Shown: piece by piece, positions 22,944 through 32,253 of the stretch | How positions within the stretch are numbered: position 1 is the stretch's first letter | Layout: each line of letters begins with the position of its first letter | Assembly: GCA_947494975.1 (NCBI GenBank) | Contig: CANLXA010000003.1 | Coordinates: 186,001 to 250,000, forward strand | Origin: an uncultured Roseicyclus sp. | GTDB lineage: Bacteria; Pseudomonadota; Alphaproteobacteria; Rhodobacterales; Rhodobacteraceae | Direction of reading: 5' to 3' | DNA length: 64,000 bases | Position numbers and translations under genes: made by a program | Notes under the pieces: model-generated | Database searches by the model: none | What the model saw: the letters and a program-made list of their open reading frames with translations, nothing else | Told to the model about the DNA's origin: nothing

Positions 22944-23711
22944 GTCCATTCTTTTCTCTAGAGTCGATATCGGGCGCAGTTCGCCCTGTACGGGGCGAGG
23001 TCCGAATCCATGGGCCATTCCGATTCGGCGGAGGTCTTGCTTAACGCCAAAATAGGACCTGACTAAAAGGACAGGTTTTCGTCCGGCACTGGCGCCCAAA
23101 GCCGCGACAGACTGTTTCGTAGCGTCATTTTCGGGGCCGTTTCCCGGAAGTGGACAATCTTAAACAATCGTAAACGGCGGTGCGCCCAAGTTTTCTACTT
23201 CTGCGAGCGTTCCAAAGGTCTTGAGGCGGCAATTGGCTCAAGATCATCCGCCGAGCTTTCAAGAAACCGAAACAATAGACCCGGCTTTTGCCACTTTTCA
23301 TGGCGCAATTGAGCCAATTCCGACCCTTTCCGGGGCGCATGTCACAAATATTCCCCTTCTAATTTGTGCCAATTCGCGGCTAGTTGAATGCCAGCCCAAC
23401 TGGGGGGCGATGTCTGCAATACGGCCAAGGGGGCGGCCGCACACGATGTCCACGTAATGCGTGGGTGGGGTGTTGTCGCCATGGTTTCGGTCCTTTTGAT
23501 CGGACCAGGGTAACGCGAGAATTGGTGTCCTTCTGCCAAGGGATACCGGTTTTTTGAGGCGCGGGTTTTTGCCTTGCGCCACCTCTCCCGAGTTTGGATC
23601 GATGTGTGTGTGCCGTCCCGGGTCTGGTCGTCGTTGCATGTAGTTGATTTGGTATTTGGCGCCCTCCCGGCGGCGCCGCCGGCCCCGTGTCGGTCGTAGG
23701 AGAGTACAAGA
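22944..23711. other. 0.77-kb region without a convincing gene
   Basis: No reading frame here has convincing family features. The base composition is more AT-rich than the surroundings and it follows tRNA-Leu, a frequent integration site, but no integrase or repeated tRNA 3' end is visible. It contains a perfect 11-bp inverted repeat, AATTGGCTCAA (23231-23241) and TTGAGCCAATT (23309-23319). A minus-strand 46-codon frame at 23342-23482 has an AAAGGA ribosome-binding site but no recognisable product. The last part presumably holds the promoter of the Hint-domain gene. Confidence 0.5.
23231..23319. repeat. Perfect 11-bp inverted repeat bounding 89 bp
   Basis: AATTGGCTCAA and TTGAGCCAATT are exact reverse complements separated by 67 bp. 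They could be the ends of a small degenerate element or a regulatory structure. No target-site duplication is evident. Confidence 0.35.
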
Positions 23712-24428
23712 ATGACGAATTTTGATAATTCAGCCGCCGGTGGCCATCTCCTGGGCTCATCGAACGGTCTGACCAGGGCCGCGGGCAAGGACATCGGCGT
23801 GGCGGACGGCATTGCACAAGACCGTGATTTCCGGAACGTGACGCCCTGTTTCACGCCGGGCGCCATGATCGCGACGCCGAAGGGTGAGGTTCCGGTGGAG
23901 CGCTTGCGCGACGGCGACAAGGTGATCACGCGCGACAATGGCATCCAGGAGATCCGCTGGACAGGTATGCGCACCCTGAACCGCCGAGACCTGGCCGAGG
24001 CGCCAAACCTCAAGCCGATCCTCATCACCGCGGGCAGCCTTGGGGATAACCTGCCCGAGCGCGACATGCTCGTCAGCCCGCAGCACCGGATGCTGGTCAC
24101 TGGCGACGCGTCGCAGCTCCATGTCGACGACAGCGAAGTGCTGGTGGCGGCCCGGCATCTGACCGGCAAAAGCGGCATCAGTGTCGTGGACGCGATGCGC
24201 ACGACCTACATCCATTTCATGTTCGACCGGCACGAGGTCGTGCTGTCGGACGGGGTCTGGACCGAAAGCTTCCAGCCCGGCGATCAAAGCCTGGGCGGCA
24301 TGGGCAAAGAGGCGTGGGAAGAGATTCTCACCCTGTTCCCGGAGCTGGCGAACATGGATGGTTTGACGAACTACGCGGCTGCGCGCCGCTCACTTAAGGC
24401 TCATGAGGCGAAGCTTTTGCGACTCTGA
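23712..24428 (+). CDS. Stand-alone Hint (hedgehog/intein) domain protein
   Basis: A 238-residue protein. After a 45-residue N-terminal part, Cys46 begins CFTPGAMIATPKGEVPVERLRDGDKVIT, the start of a Hint domain; SPQHRMLV (His125) resembles the Hint block that promotes acyl shift. The C-terminal YIHFMFDRHEVVLSDGVWTESF is typical of the Hint_2 family found in Rhodobacteraceae, often at the end of larger secreted proteins. Here it is nearly alone. Autoprocessing is possible but unproven. GGAGAG precedes the ATG, and a terminator follows. Confidence 0.85.
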   Translation: MTNFDNSAAGGHLLGSSNGLTRAAGKDIGVADGIAQDRDFRNVTPCFTPGAMIATPKGEVPVERLRDGDKVITRDNGIQEIRWTGMRTLNRRDLAEAPNLKPILITAGSLGDNLPERDMLVSPQHRMLVTGDASQLHVDDSEVLVAARHLTGKSGISVVDAMRTTYIHFMFDRHEVVLSDGVWTESFQPGDQSLGGMGKEAWEEILTLFPELANMDGLTNYAAARRSLKAHEAKLLRL

Positions 24429-24501
24429 GTGAGCCTAGGGGCCGGACGTTGCTCGCACCACGGACGGCCCCCCGGATTGTTGCCATGCGTAACGAGTACC
24501 C

Positions 24502-24537
24502 ACGGACGGCATCGGGAAACCGGGCCGTCCGTTTTTT
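24502..24537 (+). terminator. Rho-independent terminator after the Hint gene
   Basis: ACGGACGGC pairs with GCCGTCCGT, with CGG-GAAA-CCG forming an upper stem, followed by a run of six T residues. It separates the Hint gene from the convergent nucleotidyltransferase gene. Confidence 0.88.
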
Positions 24538-24567
24538 CCTTCAGAGATCGGGACCAGTGGCGCGGTT

Positions 24568-25152
24568 CTAAGGTTTGGCGCGCCAGGCGGCCCAATCCTC
24601 GGGCGTGTCGAGATCCATGGTGGCACGCTGATCGGGCAGGGGGATCCGCGCCACGTCCCCTGGATGCGCCGCGAGGATTGATTTCGCCCCATGATCTCCG
24701 GTCAGCTTGGACAGGGGTTTCAGGTATTTGGAAGAGAACACAACCGGCTGGCCCGGTGTGCCATCGGACCCCGCGGCCTGCACGATCGGCGCCACACCCT
24801 GCGCGTGGAGGCTCAGGAGCAGGTGCAGATCGGCGGCCATGATCTCGGGCATATCGGCCAGTACGATCATGGTGGTCGTGCCGGTCAGTCCGCCGACACC
24901 CGCCCGGATCGACGCCGCCATTCCGTCGGTGTCCGTGGCCTCTACGATCTTCACATCCAGATCCGCCAGCACGGCGCGCCGCTCCGGCTGCCCCGGCCCC
25001 AGAACAACCCGCGTCGGCGCCACCTTCGCGCAACGCTCCGCCATCAACGTTAACAGCGGTCGGTCCTCGACCTGTTCCAGCAGCTTGTCTGTCCCCAGCA
25101 TCCGCGACGACGCCCCCGCGGCCAACAGAACAATGATGGCATGTGGAGCCAT
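24568..25152 (-). CDS. MobA-like molybdenum-cofactor nucleotidyltransferase
   Basis: A 194-residue protein with the NTP-transferase signature LLAAGASSRMLGTDKLLEQV and a metal-site strand MIVLADMPEIM. It resembles MocA/MobA-type enzymes that attach CMP or GMP to molybdopterin; the product cannot be distinguished here. ATG 25152 lies one base after the stop of the upstream dehydrogenase gene (TGATATG), implying co-expression. A link to modABC at 42 kb is plausible, but they are far apart. Confidence 0.78.
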   Translation of the reverse strand: MAPHAIIVLLAAGASSRMLGTDKLLEQVEDRPLLTLMAERCAKVAPTRVVLGPGQPERRAVLADLDVKIVEATDTDGMAASIRAGVGGLTGTTTMIVLADMPEIMAADLHLLLSLHAQGVAPIVQAAGSDGTPGQPVVFSSKYLKPLSKLTGDHGAKSILAAHPGDVARIPLPDQRATMDLDTPEDWAAWRAKP

Positions 25153-25153
25153 A

Positions 25154-27565
25154 TCAGCCGCGCATCCGGGCGTTGTCGGCATCAAAAAGGGGCGTCGTCA
25201 CCAGACGGGCCGGGCGCATCTGGCCAAGGATTTCGATCTCGACCTCAAGCCCGTCGACGGCGCGATCGCGCGGCACAAACCCCATCGCAACCGAGCAACC
25301 GGCGGTATGGGAATAGCCGCCCGACGTGCAGAACCCCTGAACCCCGCCGTCTATCCAGATCGGCTCGTAGGCCACGACGTCGGCGTCGTCCGCATCCACG
25401 ATAAAGGCGCAGAGTTGGCGGATTGGCGGGCTCGCGCGTTCGGCTTCTGCCGCGGCGCGCCCGACGAAATCGGCGTTTTTCTTGAAGGAGACGAAGCGAT
25501 CCAGCCCGGTTTCCGCGGGCGTGTAATCCGGCGAGAATTCCCGCATCCAGGACCCAAAGAACTTGTCCAGCCTAAGGCTCATCATCGCGCGCATGCCGAA
25601 GGGTTTCATGCCGAGCGGTTGACCGGCCTTCCACAAAACGTCCCAAAGCGCGCGCTGTTCCATCGCGTCGACATAGATCTCGTAGCCCAGATCCCCGGTG
25701 TAGCTAACCCGCTGCACAATGGCGGTGCTGAGCCCGATGGTAAACTGGCGCACATCCATGAACCCCATGTCGCTGACATCTTCCCGGGCGACGGCTTGCA
25801 GAACGTCGCGCGCCTTCGGCCCGGCGATCTGAAAGCCGGTGCGCCGGTCCGACACGTTATCGAGCACCACATCACTGTCCGGTTCGTGTCCCATGAACCA
25901 GCGCCTGTGATAATCCTGCGCACCGTAGGATCCGGTTAGCTGGAAATGCGTCTCCGTCAGGCAGGTCACTGTAAAATCGCCGATAATCTTGCCCTTCTTG
26001 GACAGCATCGGTGTCAGCGACAGCCGCCCCGGCTGTGGAATGCGTCCCGCCATGATCCGGTCCAGCCAGGCCCGCGCGCCGGGGCCTTGCACATCGTACT
26101 TGCCGAAATTCTGCACCTCATTGATGCCCACGGCCTCTCGTACGGCTTTGACTTCCCGCGCCGTCGCGTCCCACGCGTTGGACCGGCGAAATGACGGCGT
26201 CTCGTAGCGCGGTTCATCCCCTTCGGCGAAGTAATTCGGCACTTCCAATCCATATTGCTGGCCCCAAACCGCCCCCATGCCGTCAAACACGTCGTACATG
26301 GGCGTGGTACGGAAGGGCCGCGCGGCGGGGAGTTCTTCGTTGGGATAGACCACGGAAAATCGCGTCTGATAATTCTCGATCACCTTGGGCAGCGTGTAGC
26401 CCGGCGTGATAATGCGTCCGAAGCGTGCGACATCCATCGCCATCACGTCGCGCTCCGCCTCGCCCTCGATCATCCATTGCGCGAGGCTCAGCCCAACGCC
26501 GCCGCCCTGACTGAACCCCGCCATGACCCCGCAGGCGGACCAGTAGTTGCGCAGGCCCGGCACCGGGCCGACCAGCGGGTTCCCGTCGGGCGCGAAGGTG
26601 AACGGCCCGTGGATCACCGATTTGATCCCGGCACGCTCCAGCACAGGGAAGCGGTTGTAGGCAAACGCAATCGAATCCTCGATCTTGTCGAAATCGTCAG
26701 GCAGCAATTCGTGGCCGAACTCCCACGGTGTGCCGTCGACGGCCCAGGGGCGGCAGGTTTTCTCATAGAAGCCGATACAGAGCCCTCTGCCTTCTTGTCT
26801 AAGATAGCTTTCGCCCGCCGGATCCATGACATGGGGATGCTCCGTCTCGCGTTCATAGATCTCAGGCGTTTCCTCCGTGACGAGGTATTGGTGCTCCATG
26901 GGATGCAGGGGCAGATAACAGCGCGCCATCGCCGCCACTTCGCGCGCCCAGAGGCCCGCGGCGTTAACCACGTGTTCTGCTACAACAGTGCCTTGATCCG
27001 TCACGATCTCCCACGATCCATCCACACGAGGGTTCGTCTCCAACACCTTGGTATGAAGGTGAATTTCCGCCCTGCCCATCCGCGCCGCCTTGGCATATGC
27101 ATGGGTGGTGCCCGAGGGGTCCAGATGCCCATCAAGCGGGTCGTAGAGTGCGCCGAGAATGCCATCGGTATTGGTGATCGGCGCCAGCGCCTTGATCTCT
27201 TCCGGGCCGACAATCTCCGTCTCCAAGCCCATGAAGCGGTGCTTGGCGCGCTCGGCCTTGAGCATGTCCAGACGCTCCAGCGTGTCGGCCAGCGTCACAC
27301 CGCCCACATGGTGCAACCCGCACGACAGGCCGGTCAGCTCCTCCAGCTCCCGGTAGAGCCGGATCGTGTAGCCCTGAAGCGCGGCCATATTGGTGTCGCC
27401 GTTCAGCGTGTGAAACCCGCCCGCCGCGTGCCAGGTGGAGCCCGATGTCAGCTCGGAGCGTTCCAGAAGCACCACATCGGACCAGCCCAGTTTGGTCAAA
27501 TGGTAGGCGACCGAACAGCCGACGACGCCGCCGCCGATGATGCAGACACGGGTGTGGGATTTCAT
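25154..27565 (-). CDS. FAD-dependent dimethylglycine/sarcosine dehydrogenase-type enzyme with GcvT domain
   Basis: An 803-residue two-part enzyme. The N-terminal half is a DAO-type FAD domain with GGGVVG at residues 11-16; His46 in SGSTWHAAGG occupies the position of the covalent flavin histidine of dimethylglycine dehydrogenases. The C-terminal half (about 430-795) is a GcvT-like tetrahydrofolate-binding module containing GYEIYVDAMEQRALWD. Such enzymes oxidatively demethylate N-methylated glycines and pass the one-carbon unit to folate. Rhodobacteraceae carry many paralogues, so the exact substrate is uncertain. Confidence 0.88.
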   Translation of the reverse strand: MKSHTRVCIIGGGVVGCSVAYHLTKLGWSDVVLLERSELTSGSTWHAAGGFHTLNGDTNMAALQGYTIRLYRELEELTGLSCGLHHVGGVTLADTLERLDMLKAERAKHRFMGLETEIVGPEEIKALAPITNTDGILGALYDPLDGHLDPSGTTHAYAKAARMGRAEIHLHTKVLETNPRVDGSWEIVTDQGTVVAEHVVNAAGLWAREVAAMARCYLPLHPMEHQYLVTEETPEIYERETEHPHVMDPAGESYLRQEGRGLCIGFYEKTCRPWAVDGTPWEFGHELLPDDFDKIEDSIAFAYNRFPVLERAGIKSVIHGPFTFAPDGNPLVGPVPGLRNYWSACGVMAGFSQGGGVGLSLAQWMIEGEAERDVMAMDVARFGRIITPGYTLPKVIENYQTRFSVVYPNEELPAARPFRTTPMYDVFDGMGAVWGQQYGLEVPNYFAEGDEPRYETPSFRRSNAWDATAREVKAVREAVGINEVQNFGKYDVQGPGARAWLDRIMAGRIPQPGRLSLTPMLSKKGKIIGDFTVTCLTETHFQLTGSYGAQDYHRRWFMGHEPDSDVVLDNVSDRRTGFQIAGPKARDVLQAVAREDVSDMGFMDVRQFTIGLSTAIVQRVSYTGDLGYEIYVDAMEQRALWDVLWKAGQPLGMKPFGMRAMMSLRLDKFFGSWMREFSPDYTPAETGLDRFVSFKKNADFVGRAAAEAERASPPIRQLCAFIVDADDADVVAYEPIWIDGGVQGFCTSGGYSHTAGCSVAMGFVPRDRAVDGLEVEIEILGQMRPARLVTTPLFDADNARMRG

Positions 27566-27663
27566 GGGCGGCCTCCGGTATCGTTCGGCTCATCTGAGGG
27601 CAGGGGGCGCGGCGCGGCAAGCCGGAAAGCGACACCGATGCGTCGCGCTTTGGCCGTGCGGTC

Positions 27664-27698
27664 GGATGCCTCCGGCTGGAGGTTTTGGCCAAGATGAA
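27664..27698. repeat. Dispersed intergenic repeat, partial copy
   Basis: CCTCC-GGCT-GGAGG is followed by TTTTGGCCAAGATGAA, whose last 15 bases closely match 13698-13714. It lies about 20 bp from the aroB stop. The left part of the element seen at 13661 and 53059 is degraded. Confidence 0.45.
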
Positions 27699-27719
27699 CG
27701 GGCAAGCGCGGCGTCTGTT

Positions 27720-28829
27720 TCAGCGGTCGGCCAAGTGGTCTTCGAGAAGCGCACGCACGGCATCGGGTGGGACGTCACCCGTGACGAAGGCGTCGCCGAT
27801 GCCGCGCGCAAGGATGAAGCGGAGTTGGCCATCGACCACTTTCTTGTCCTGCGCCATCAGGCCCAGAAGCGCTTCGGCGTCAGGCAGGGGGCCGTCGATA
27901 TCCTTCAGGTCGCGTTTCATTCCCATGGCGCTCAGATGTTCCCTGACCCGGCTTGGATCCTCCTGCGCGCAAAGGCCGAGCCGAGCGGAGAGCTCGAAGG
28001 CCAGCGCGCAGCCGATGGCCACCCCTTCACCGTGGAGCAGCCGGTCGGAATAGCCGGTTGCAGCCTCCAACGCGTGACAGAACGTGTGGCCGAGATTCAG
28101 GAGCGCGCGATCCCCCTGTTCCGTTTCGTCCCGCGCGACGATATCGGCCTTCATCTGGACCGAGCGGCGCACCGCCTCCTGACGCAAAGCGGCATCCCCG
28201 GCGGCCAGCGCCGGGCCATTGTCTTCGAGCCAGGAGAAGAAGCCCGCATCCCCCAGCATCCCGTATTTCGCCACTTCGCCGTAGCCCGCCAGGAAATCGC
28301 GAGCGGTCAGCGTGCCAAGCACGTCGATATCCGCCAGGACCAGTGACGGCTGATGAAACGCGCCGATCAGGTTCTTGCCATGGCTGGAATTGATGCCGGT
28401 CTTGCCGCCGACGGAGCTGTCGACCTGGGCCAGAAGCGAGGTGGGGATCTGCACGAAGCGGATTCCGCGGCGGTGGATTGCGGCCGCAAAGCCTACCAGG
28501 TCGCCGATCACGCCGCCGCCAAAGGCCACCACGATATCGCGGCGTTCCACCTTTTCCGACAGGAGCCAATCGGCGGCGCGCTGCAGATGCGGCCAGGATT
28601 TCGTGCTTTCCCCTGGGGGCAGGATCAGGGACGCGGCGTCGATACCGCTCGCTCGCAAGCCTTGGGTCAAGGCATCGAGGTGGAGGGCGGCGACACGCTC
28701 TTCCGTCAAGATCCACACCTTCGGGCGGGATGCGAAAGGCGCGATCTGCGCACCGGCCTCGGCCAGTAGCCCCCGGTCGATCTGCACGTCATACGCACGA
28801 TCCCCCAGCGGAACATGAACCACATCCAT
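27720..28829 (-). CDS. aroB: 3-dehydroquinate synthase AroB
   Basis: A 369-residue enzyme converting DAHP to 3-dehydroquinate, the second step of the shikimate pathway. It carries FGGGVIGDLVGFAAAIHRRGI, the NAD-binding glycine-rich loop, PTSLLAQVDSSVGGKTGIN, and metal ligands in GYGEVAKYG and NLGHTFCHALEA (E, H) plus LHGEGVAIG (H). The start overlaps the aroK stop (ATGA), giving the usual aroK-aroB operon. The longer upstream frame is aroK sequence. Confidence 0.96.
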   Translation of the reverse strand: MDVVHVPLGDRAYDVQIDRGLLAEAGAQIAPFASRPKVWILTEERVAALHLDALTQGLRASGIDAASLILPPGESTKSWPHLQRAADWLLSEKVERRDIVVAFGGGVIGDLVGFAAAIHRRGIRFVQIPTSLLAQVDSSVGGKTGINSSHGKNLIGAFHQPSLVLADIDVLGTLTARDFLAGYGEVAKYGMLGDAGFFSWLEDNGPALAAGDAALRQEAVRRSVQMKADIVARDETEQGDRALLNLGHTFCHALEAATGYSDRLLHGEGVAIGCALAFELSARLGLCAQEDPSRVREHLSAMGMKRDLKDIDGPLPDAEALLGLMAQDKKVVDGQLRFILARGIGDAFVTGDVPPDAVRALLEDHLADR

Positions 28830-29410
28830 CACGATCCCCCCGCGCGAGCGGTTCGAACGACAGTGCCGGAGCGCTCCAGGATGTCCATGACGCGCGCTGC
28901 CGTCTGCGCGATGGACCACGCGGCTCGTACCGTGACCTTCTCCGGGGCCAGAGCGTAGGACGGTGTACGCGTGGCCAGCAATTCGGCAAGGGTGGCTTTC
29001 GGGTTCTCGGTGCGGAGCAGCGGGCGGTGCGACTTGTGCTTCACGCGGCTCCACAGCAGGTCGAGATCGGCCTCCAGCCACACAACGGTGGATTTCTCCA
29101 ACAACATCTCGCGATTGGACGCCGACAGCCATGCACCGCCGCCCGTCGACAGGATGCAGGGCGGCCCATCGAGCAACCGCGCGATCACCTGACCCTCTTT
29201 CTCGCGAAAGAACGGCTCGCCGTATTTCTCGAAAATCTCGGCGATGGTGAGTTGCGAGGACAGCACGATCTCCGCGTCCGAATCGCGGATCTCCACCCCC
29301 AACTTGGTCGACAAGGCGCGCCCGATCGCGGTCTTGCCCGCGCCCATCATGCCAATCAGCACAACGCTGCGCGTGAGCCGCAATTCCTGCTGTGGCACGC
29401 TTTCGCCCAT
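28829..29410 (-). CDS. aroK: Shikimate kinase AroK
   Basis: A 193-residue P-loop kinase phosphorylating shikimate. Walker A GMMGAGKT is at residues 20-27, shikimate-binding acidic residues are in IRDSDAEIV (Asp43, Asp45), and STGGGAWLS holds the conserved GGG motif. The lid region includes RPLL. ATG 29410 gives a family-length protein; upstream codons would run into the divergent promoter. Confidence 0.95.
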   Translation of the reverse strand: MGESVPQQELRLTRSVVLIGMMGAGKTAIGRALSTKLGVEIRDSDAEIVLSSQLTIAEIFEKYGEPFFREKEGQVIARLLDGPPCILSTGGGAWLSASNREMLLEKSTVVWLEADLDLLWSRVKHKSHRPLLRTENPKATLAELLATRTPSYALAPEKVTVRAAWSIAQTAARVMDILERSGTVVRTARAGGS

Positions 29411-29543
29411 CACTGAAAATTGTCCCCCCCGGCTGGCAAATTCCCGCCGTCCATGGCTTATAGTGAAATTCAACTGGCGGCAAACGCCGATCGGCCGCGC
29501 GCGGGGCGGGCCGGACATCTTCAGGGGGCATCGGGCCAGGTCC

Positions 29544-29678
29544 ATGGGGCGCATTCTTATCCTTCTGATTTGCATTGCCTTTCTGGGGTTACTGGGCCTG
29601 ATTGGTTATGCCTATTCCGGGTTCATGCGCCCGGACGTTCAAAGCGTGACGGAGCCTGTGACGCTGGATGTGGATTGA
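29544..29678 (+). CDS. Small membrane protein (44 aa)
   Basis: A 44-residue product with one hydrophobic span (about residues 3-25, ILILLICIAFLGLLGLIGYA) and a short polar tail ending EPVTLDVD. It overlaps the start of the next gene by 11 bases, so both are likely translated from one message. No family is recognised. It is divergent from aroK. Confidence 0.55.
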   Translation: MGRILILLICIAFLGLLGLIGYAYSGFMRPDVQSVTEPVTLDVD

Positions 29679-31206
29679 TCCGATCAAAACCCCGCTTCTG
29701 GCCGGATTGCTTGGCGGCGTAATGGCCGTTGGCGTGGTCCATGGGCAGGAGAATGCGCGCGATCTGCCGCCCCTTGGCACGCCGGACTGGTTGTCCGATG
29801 CGATCACCCGGCCGCACGCGAATGTGGCCACCGATGCCTCCGTGCCCACGGTGACAGTCCTGCCGCTTGATGCGGTGCAGTTGGACGCGGTCGGGCTGCT
29901 TCCGGCTTCGATCACCGGATTGCCGCGCGACCTCTGGGGTGCCTCCGAAACGACGGTGCTGGCCGATCTTCTGCGCCGCCAGCCGATCCAGGGCCTGCCC
30001 GCCATGCAGAGCTTCACTGAAACGCTTGCCCTGGCCGAGCTTGATCCGCCCCGGGATGCACCGCCCGAGGGCGCCGATCTGTTCCTGGCGCGGGTTGACA
30101 TGCTGCTGGCGCGCGGTGCGCTGGATCCGGCCCAGGCCCTGATGGAGCGGGCCGACCCGACCTTGCCCGCGATCTTCCGCCGCTGGTTCGACGTCTCGCT
30201 GCTGACCGACCATTCCGAGCGCGCCTGTTCGGCGATGAATGCCAATCCCGATATCGCCCCCACCTTTCCGGCCCGGATTTTCTGCCTGGCCCGGGGCGGG
30301 GATTGGTCGGCCGCCGCCCTGTCGCTTGGCACCGGTGAGGCTTTGGGCCGGATCACCGAGGAAGAGGCGGATCTGATCGCGCGCTTCCTTGATCCCGAAC
30401 TGTTCGAAGGCGAGCCACCGCTGCCCCAGGATCCGACCCTGACCCCGCTGGAATTCCAGATGCGCGTGGGCATTGCCGAGCGCCCCGACGCCACCGATTT
30501 GCCGCTGGCCTTCGTACACGCGGATCTCTCCGCCCTTGCCGGGTGGCGGGCGCAGCTGGATGCCGCCGAGCGGCTCACCCGGTCCGGTGCCATCGAGCCG
30601 CAGCAATGGTTGGCGATCTACACGGCGCGCTCCCCGTCCGCTTCAGGCGCGGTCTGGGACCGCGTCGCCGCGGTACAGGCGCTCGATACCGCGCTGTTGG
30701 CCGGAGATGCGGTGGAAACCAGCAATCGCCTCGGGCCGGCCTGGCGCGCCGTGGAGGAGGCGGGGCTGGAAGTGGCTTTTGCCGACATCTACGCCGAACG
30801 CTTGCTGCGTACGCCATTGGTGGGGGAGGCGGGTATCCTGGCCCGTCGCGTCGGCCTGCTGTCACCGCTCTACGAACAGGTGGCGCAATCCGCCGTGGCC
30901 CAGAATGCGGAGGAACGCTTCGCCTTTGCCATCGCGCAGGGCCTGCCGCCCGAACCCGATACGGCGCTGGATGCAACCGCCCGCGCCCTGGCCGCCGCCT
31001 TCGCGGAAGATCTGCCGCCCCATCGTTACAGCGATTATGTGGCGCAAAACCGGCTGGGGGAGGCGCTCTTGCGGGCTTCGGTCGTTCTTGGGCGCGGCGG
31101 CACGGATGCCAATGACCTTACTGATGCGCTGGTGCTGTTCCGCTCCGTCGGGTTGGAGGATGTGGCGCGCCGCGCCGCGTTGCAAATCCACCTGATGCGG
31201 GGCTGA
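29668..31206 (+). CDS. Secreted helix-rich hypothetical protein upstream of xerD
   Basis: A 512-residue protein of unknown function. Residues 1-26 form a signal peptide (LLAGLLGGVMAVGVVHG), so the protein is probably periplasmic. The rest is dominated by Ala/Leu-rich amphipathic segments, consistent with an alpha-solenoid such as TPR-like repeats, with only two cysteines (in ERACSAMN and RIFCLARG). It ends four bases before xerD and overlaps the small membrane-protein gene, making a three-gene unit. Confidence 0.65.
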   Translation: MWIDPIKTPLLAGLLGGVMAVGVVHGQENARDLPPLGTPDWLSDAITRPHANVATDASVPTVTVLPLDAVQLDAVGLLPASITGLPRDLWGASETTVLADLLRRQPIQGLPAMQSFTETLALAELDPPRDAPPEGADLFLARVDMLLARGALDPAQALMERADPTLPAIFRRWFDVSLLTDHSERACSAMNANPDIAPTFPARIFCLARGGDWSAAALSLGTGEALGRITEEEADLIARFLDPELFEGEPPLPQDPTLTPLEFQMRVGIAERPDATDLPLAFVHADLSALAGWRAQLDAAERLTRSGAIEPQQWLAIYTARSPSASGAVWDRVAAVQALDTALLAGDAVETSNRLGPAWRAVEEAGLEVAFADIYAERLLRTPLVGEAGILARRVGLLSPLYEQVAQSAVAQNAEERFAFAIAQGLPPEPDTALDATARALAAAFAEDLPPHRYSDYVAQNRLGEALLRASVVLGRGGTDANDLTDALVLFRSVGLEDVARRAALQIHLMRG

Positions 31207-31210
31207 CGCC

Positions 31211-32152
31211 ATGGCCGGGCCCGCCCAGGACGCCGATTGGATCGCGCTTTACCTCGATGCGGCCGCCGCCGAGCAGGGCGCGGCGCGCAACACGCTGCTG
31301 GCCTATGGCCGCGACTTGCACGATGCAATGGACTGGCTGGCCCGACGCGGCCGGTTTGCCGGGGCGGATCGCGCGACGCTGGAGGCCTATGTCGTGGGGC
31401 TTGAGGCGGACGGGCTTGCCGCTTCAACCCGCGCGCGGCGGCTGTCATCACTCAAACAGCTCTACCGGTTCGCCTATGAAGAAGGCTGGCGCACGGACAA
31501 TCCCACGTTACACATCACTGGCCCGAGGCGGTCGCGCAAACTGCCCTCGACCCTTAGCATCGCCGAGGTCGACGCGCTGTTGGAGGCTGCCGAAACCCAT
31601 GGCCGCGCCGACGGCGACCGCCTGCGCAACCACTGCCTGATGCAGATCCTCTACGCCACGGGCCTGCGCGTGACCGAACTTGTGTCACTGCCGGTCGCTG
31701 CCCTGCGCGGCGATCCGCAGATGCTGCTGGTGCTTGGCAAGGGCGGCAAGGAGCGCATGGTGCCACTGTCACCGCCTGCCCGCGCCGCGATCACGGCCTG
31801 GCTCGCCTATCGCGACGCAGCCGAAGATCAGGCCCGGCATGAGACCGGGGCGAAACCCAGCCCCTTCGCCTTCCCGTCACGTGGCAAGTCCGGCCACCTG
31901 ACGCGGGTGCGCTTCTTCACCCTGATCAAGGAATTGAGCGCGCAGGCGGGCATCGACCCCGCGCAGGTCACGCCCCATACGCTGCGCCACGCCTTCGCCA
32001 CCCATCTGTTGCAAAACGGTGCCGATCTCCGCGCGATCCAGACGCTTCTGGGCCATGCCGATATCGCGACGACCGAGATCTACACCCACATTCTCGATGA
32101 ACGCCTGCGCCAGCTTGTTCTTGAAAAGCATCCGCTGGCCCGCACGGACTGA
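31211..32152 (+). CDS. xerD: Tyrosine recombinase XerD
   Basis: A 313-residue site-specific recombinase of the XerC/D type that resolves chromosome dimers. All catalytic residues are present: Arg153 (ATGLRVTEL), Lys177 (LGKGGKER), His256 and Arg259 (HTLRH), His282 (LLGHADI) and nucleophile Tyr291 (TEIYTH). Spacing agrees with E. coli XerD apart from a seven-residue insertion. The N-terminal SAM-like DNA-binding domain covers about 1-105. The housekeeping context argues against a phage integrase. Confidence 0.93.
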   Translation: MAGPAQDADWIALYLDAAAAEQGAARNTLLAYGRDLHDAMDWLARRGRFAGADRATLEAYVVGLEADGLAASTRARRLSSLKQLYRFAYEEGWRTDNPTLHITGPRRSRKLPSTLSIAEVDALLEAAETHGRADGDRLRNHCLMQILYATGLRVTELVSLPVAALRGDPQMLLVLGKGGKERMVPLSPPARAAITAWLAYRDAAEDQARHETGAKPSPFAFPSRGKSGHLTRVRFFTLIKELSAQAGIDPAQVTPHTLRHAFATHLLQNGADLRAIQTLLGHADIATTEIYTHILDERLRQLVLEKHPLARTD

Positions 32153-32253
32153 AGCCCCTTTTTTTTCAAGATTTCTCACATCATCCTCGGGCCGCATCCA
32201 CCGCGCTCACGGCATCCCTTGAATGGTCCGCCCCGCGCCCCCATAACCCACCG

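Noticed and set aside
22800-23099. A minus-strand frame across tRNA-Leu ending in an RSDSNRQASRR-like peptide
   Set aside because: This is the familiar false protein from translating a tRNA gene antisense.
23342-23482. A 46-codon minus-strand frame with an AAAGGA ribosome-binding site
   Set aside because: No hydrophobic segment, motif or family resemblance is visible, and an alternative frame over the same bases looks equally plausible. It is kept only as a note.
31211-32152. Phage or island integrase
   Set aside because: The protein is XerD-like with conserved catalytic spacing and no mobile genes lie around it.
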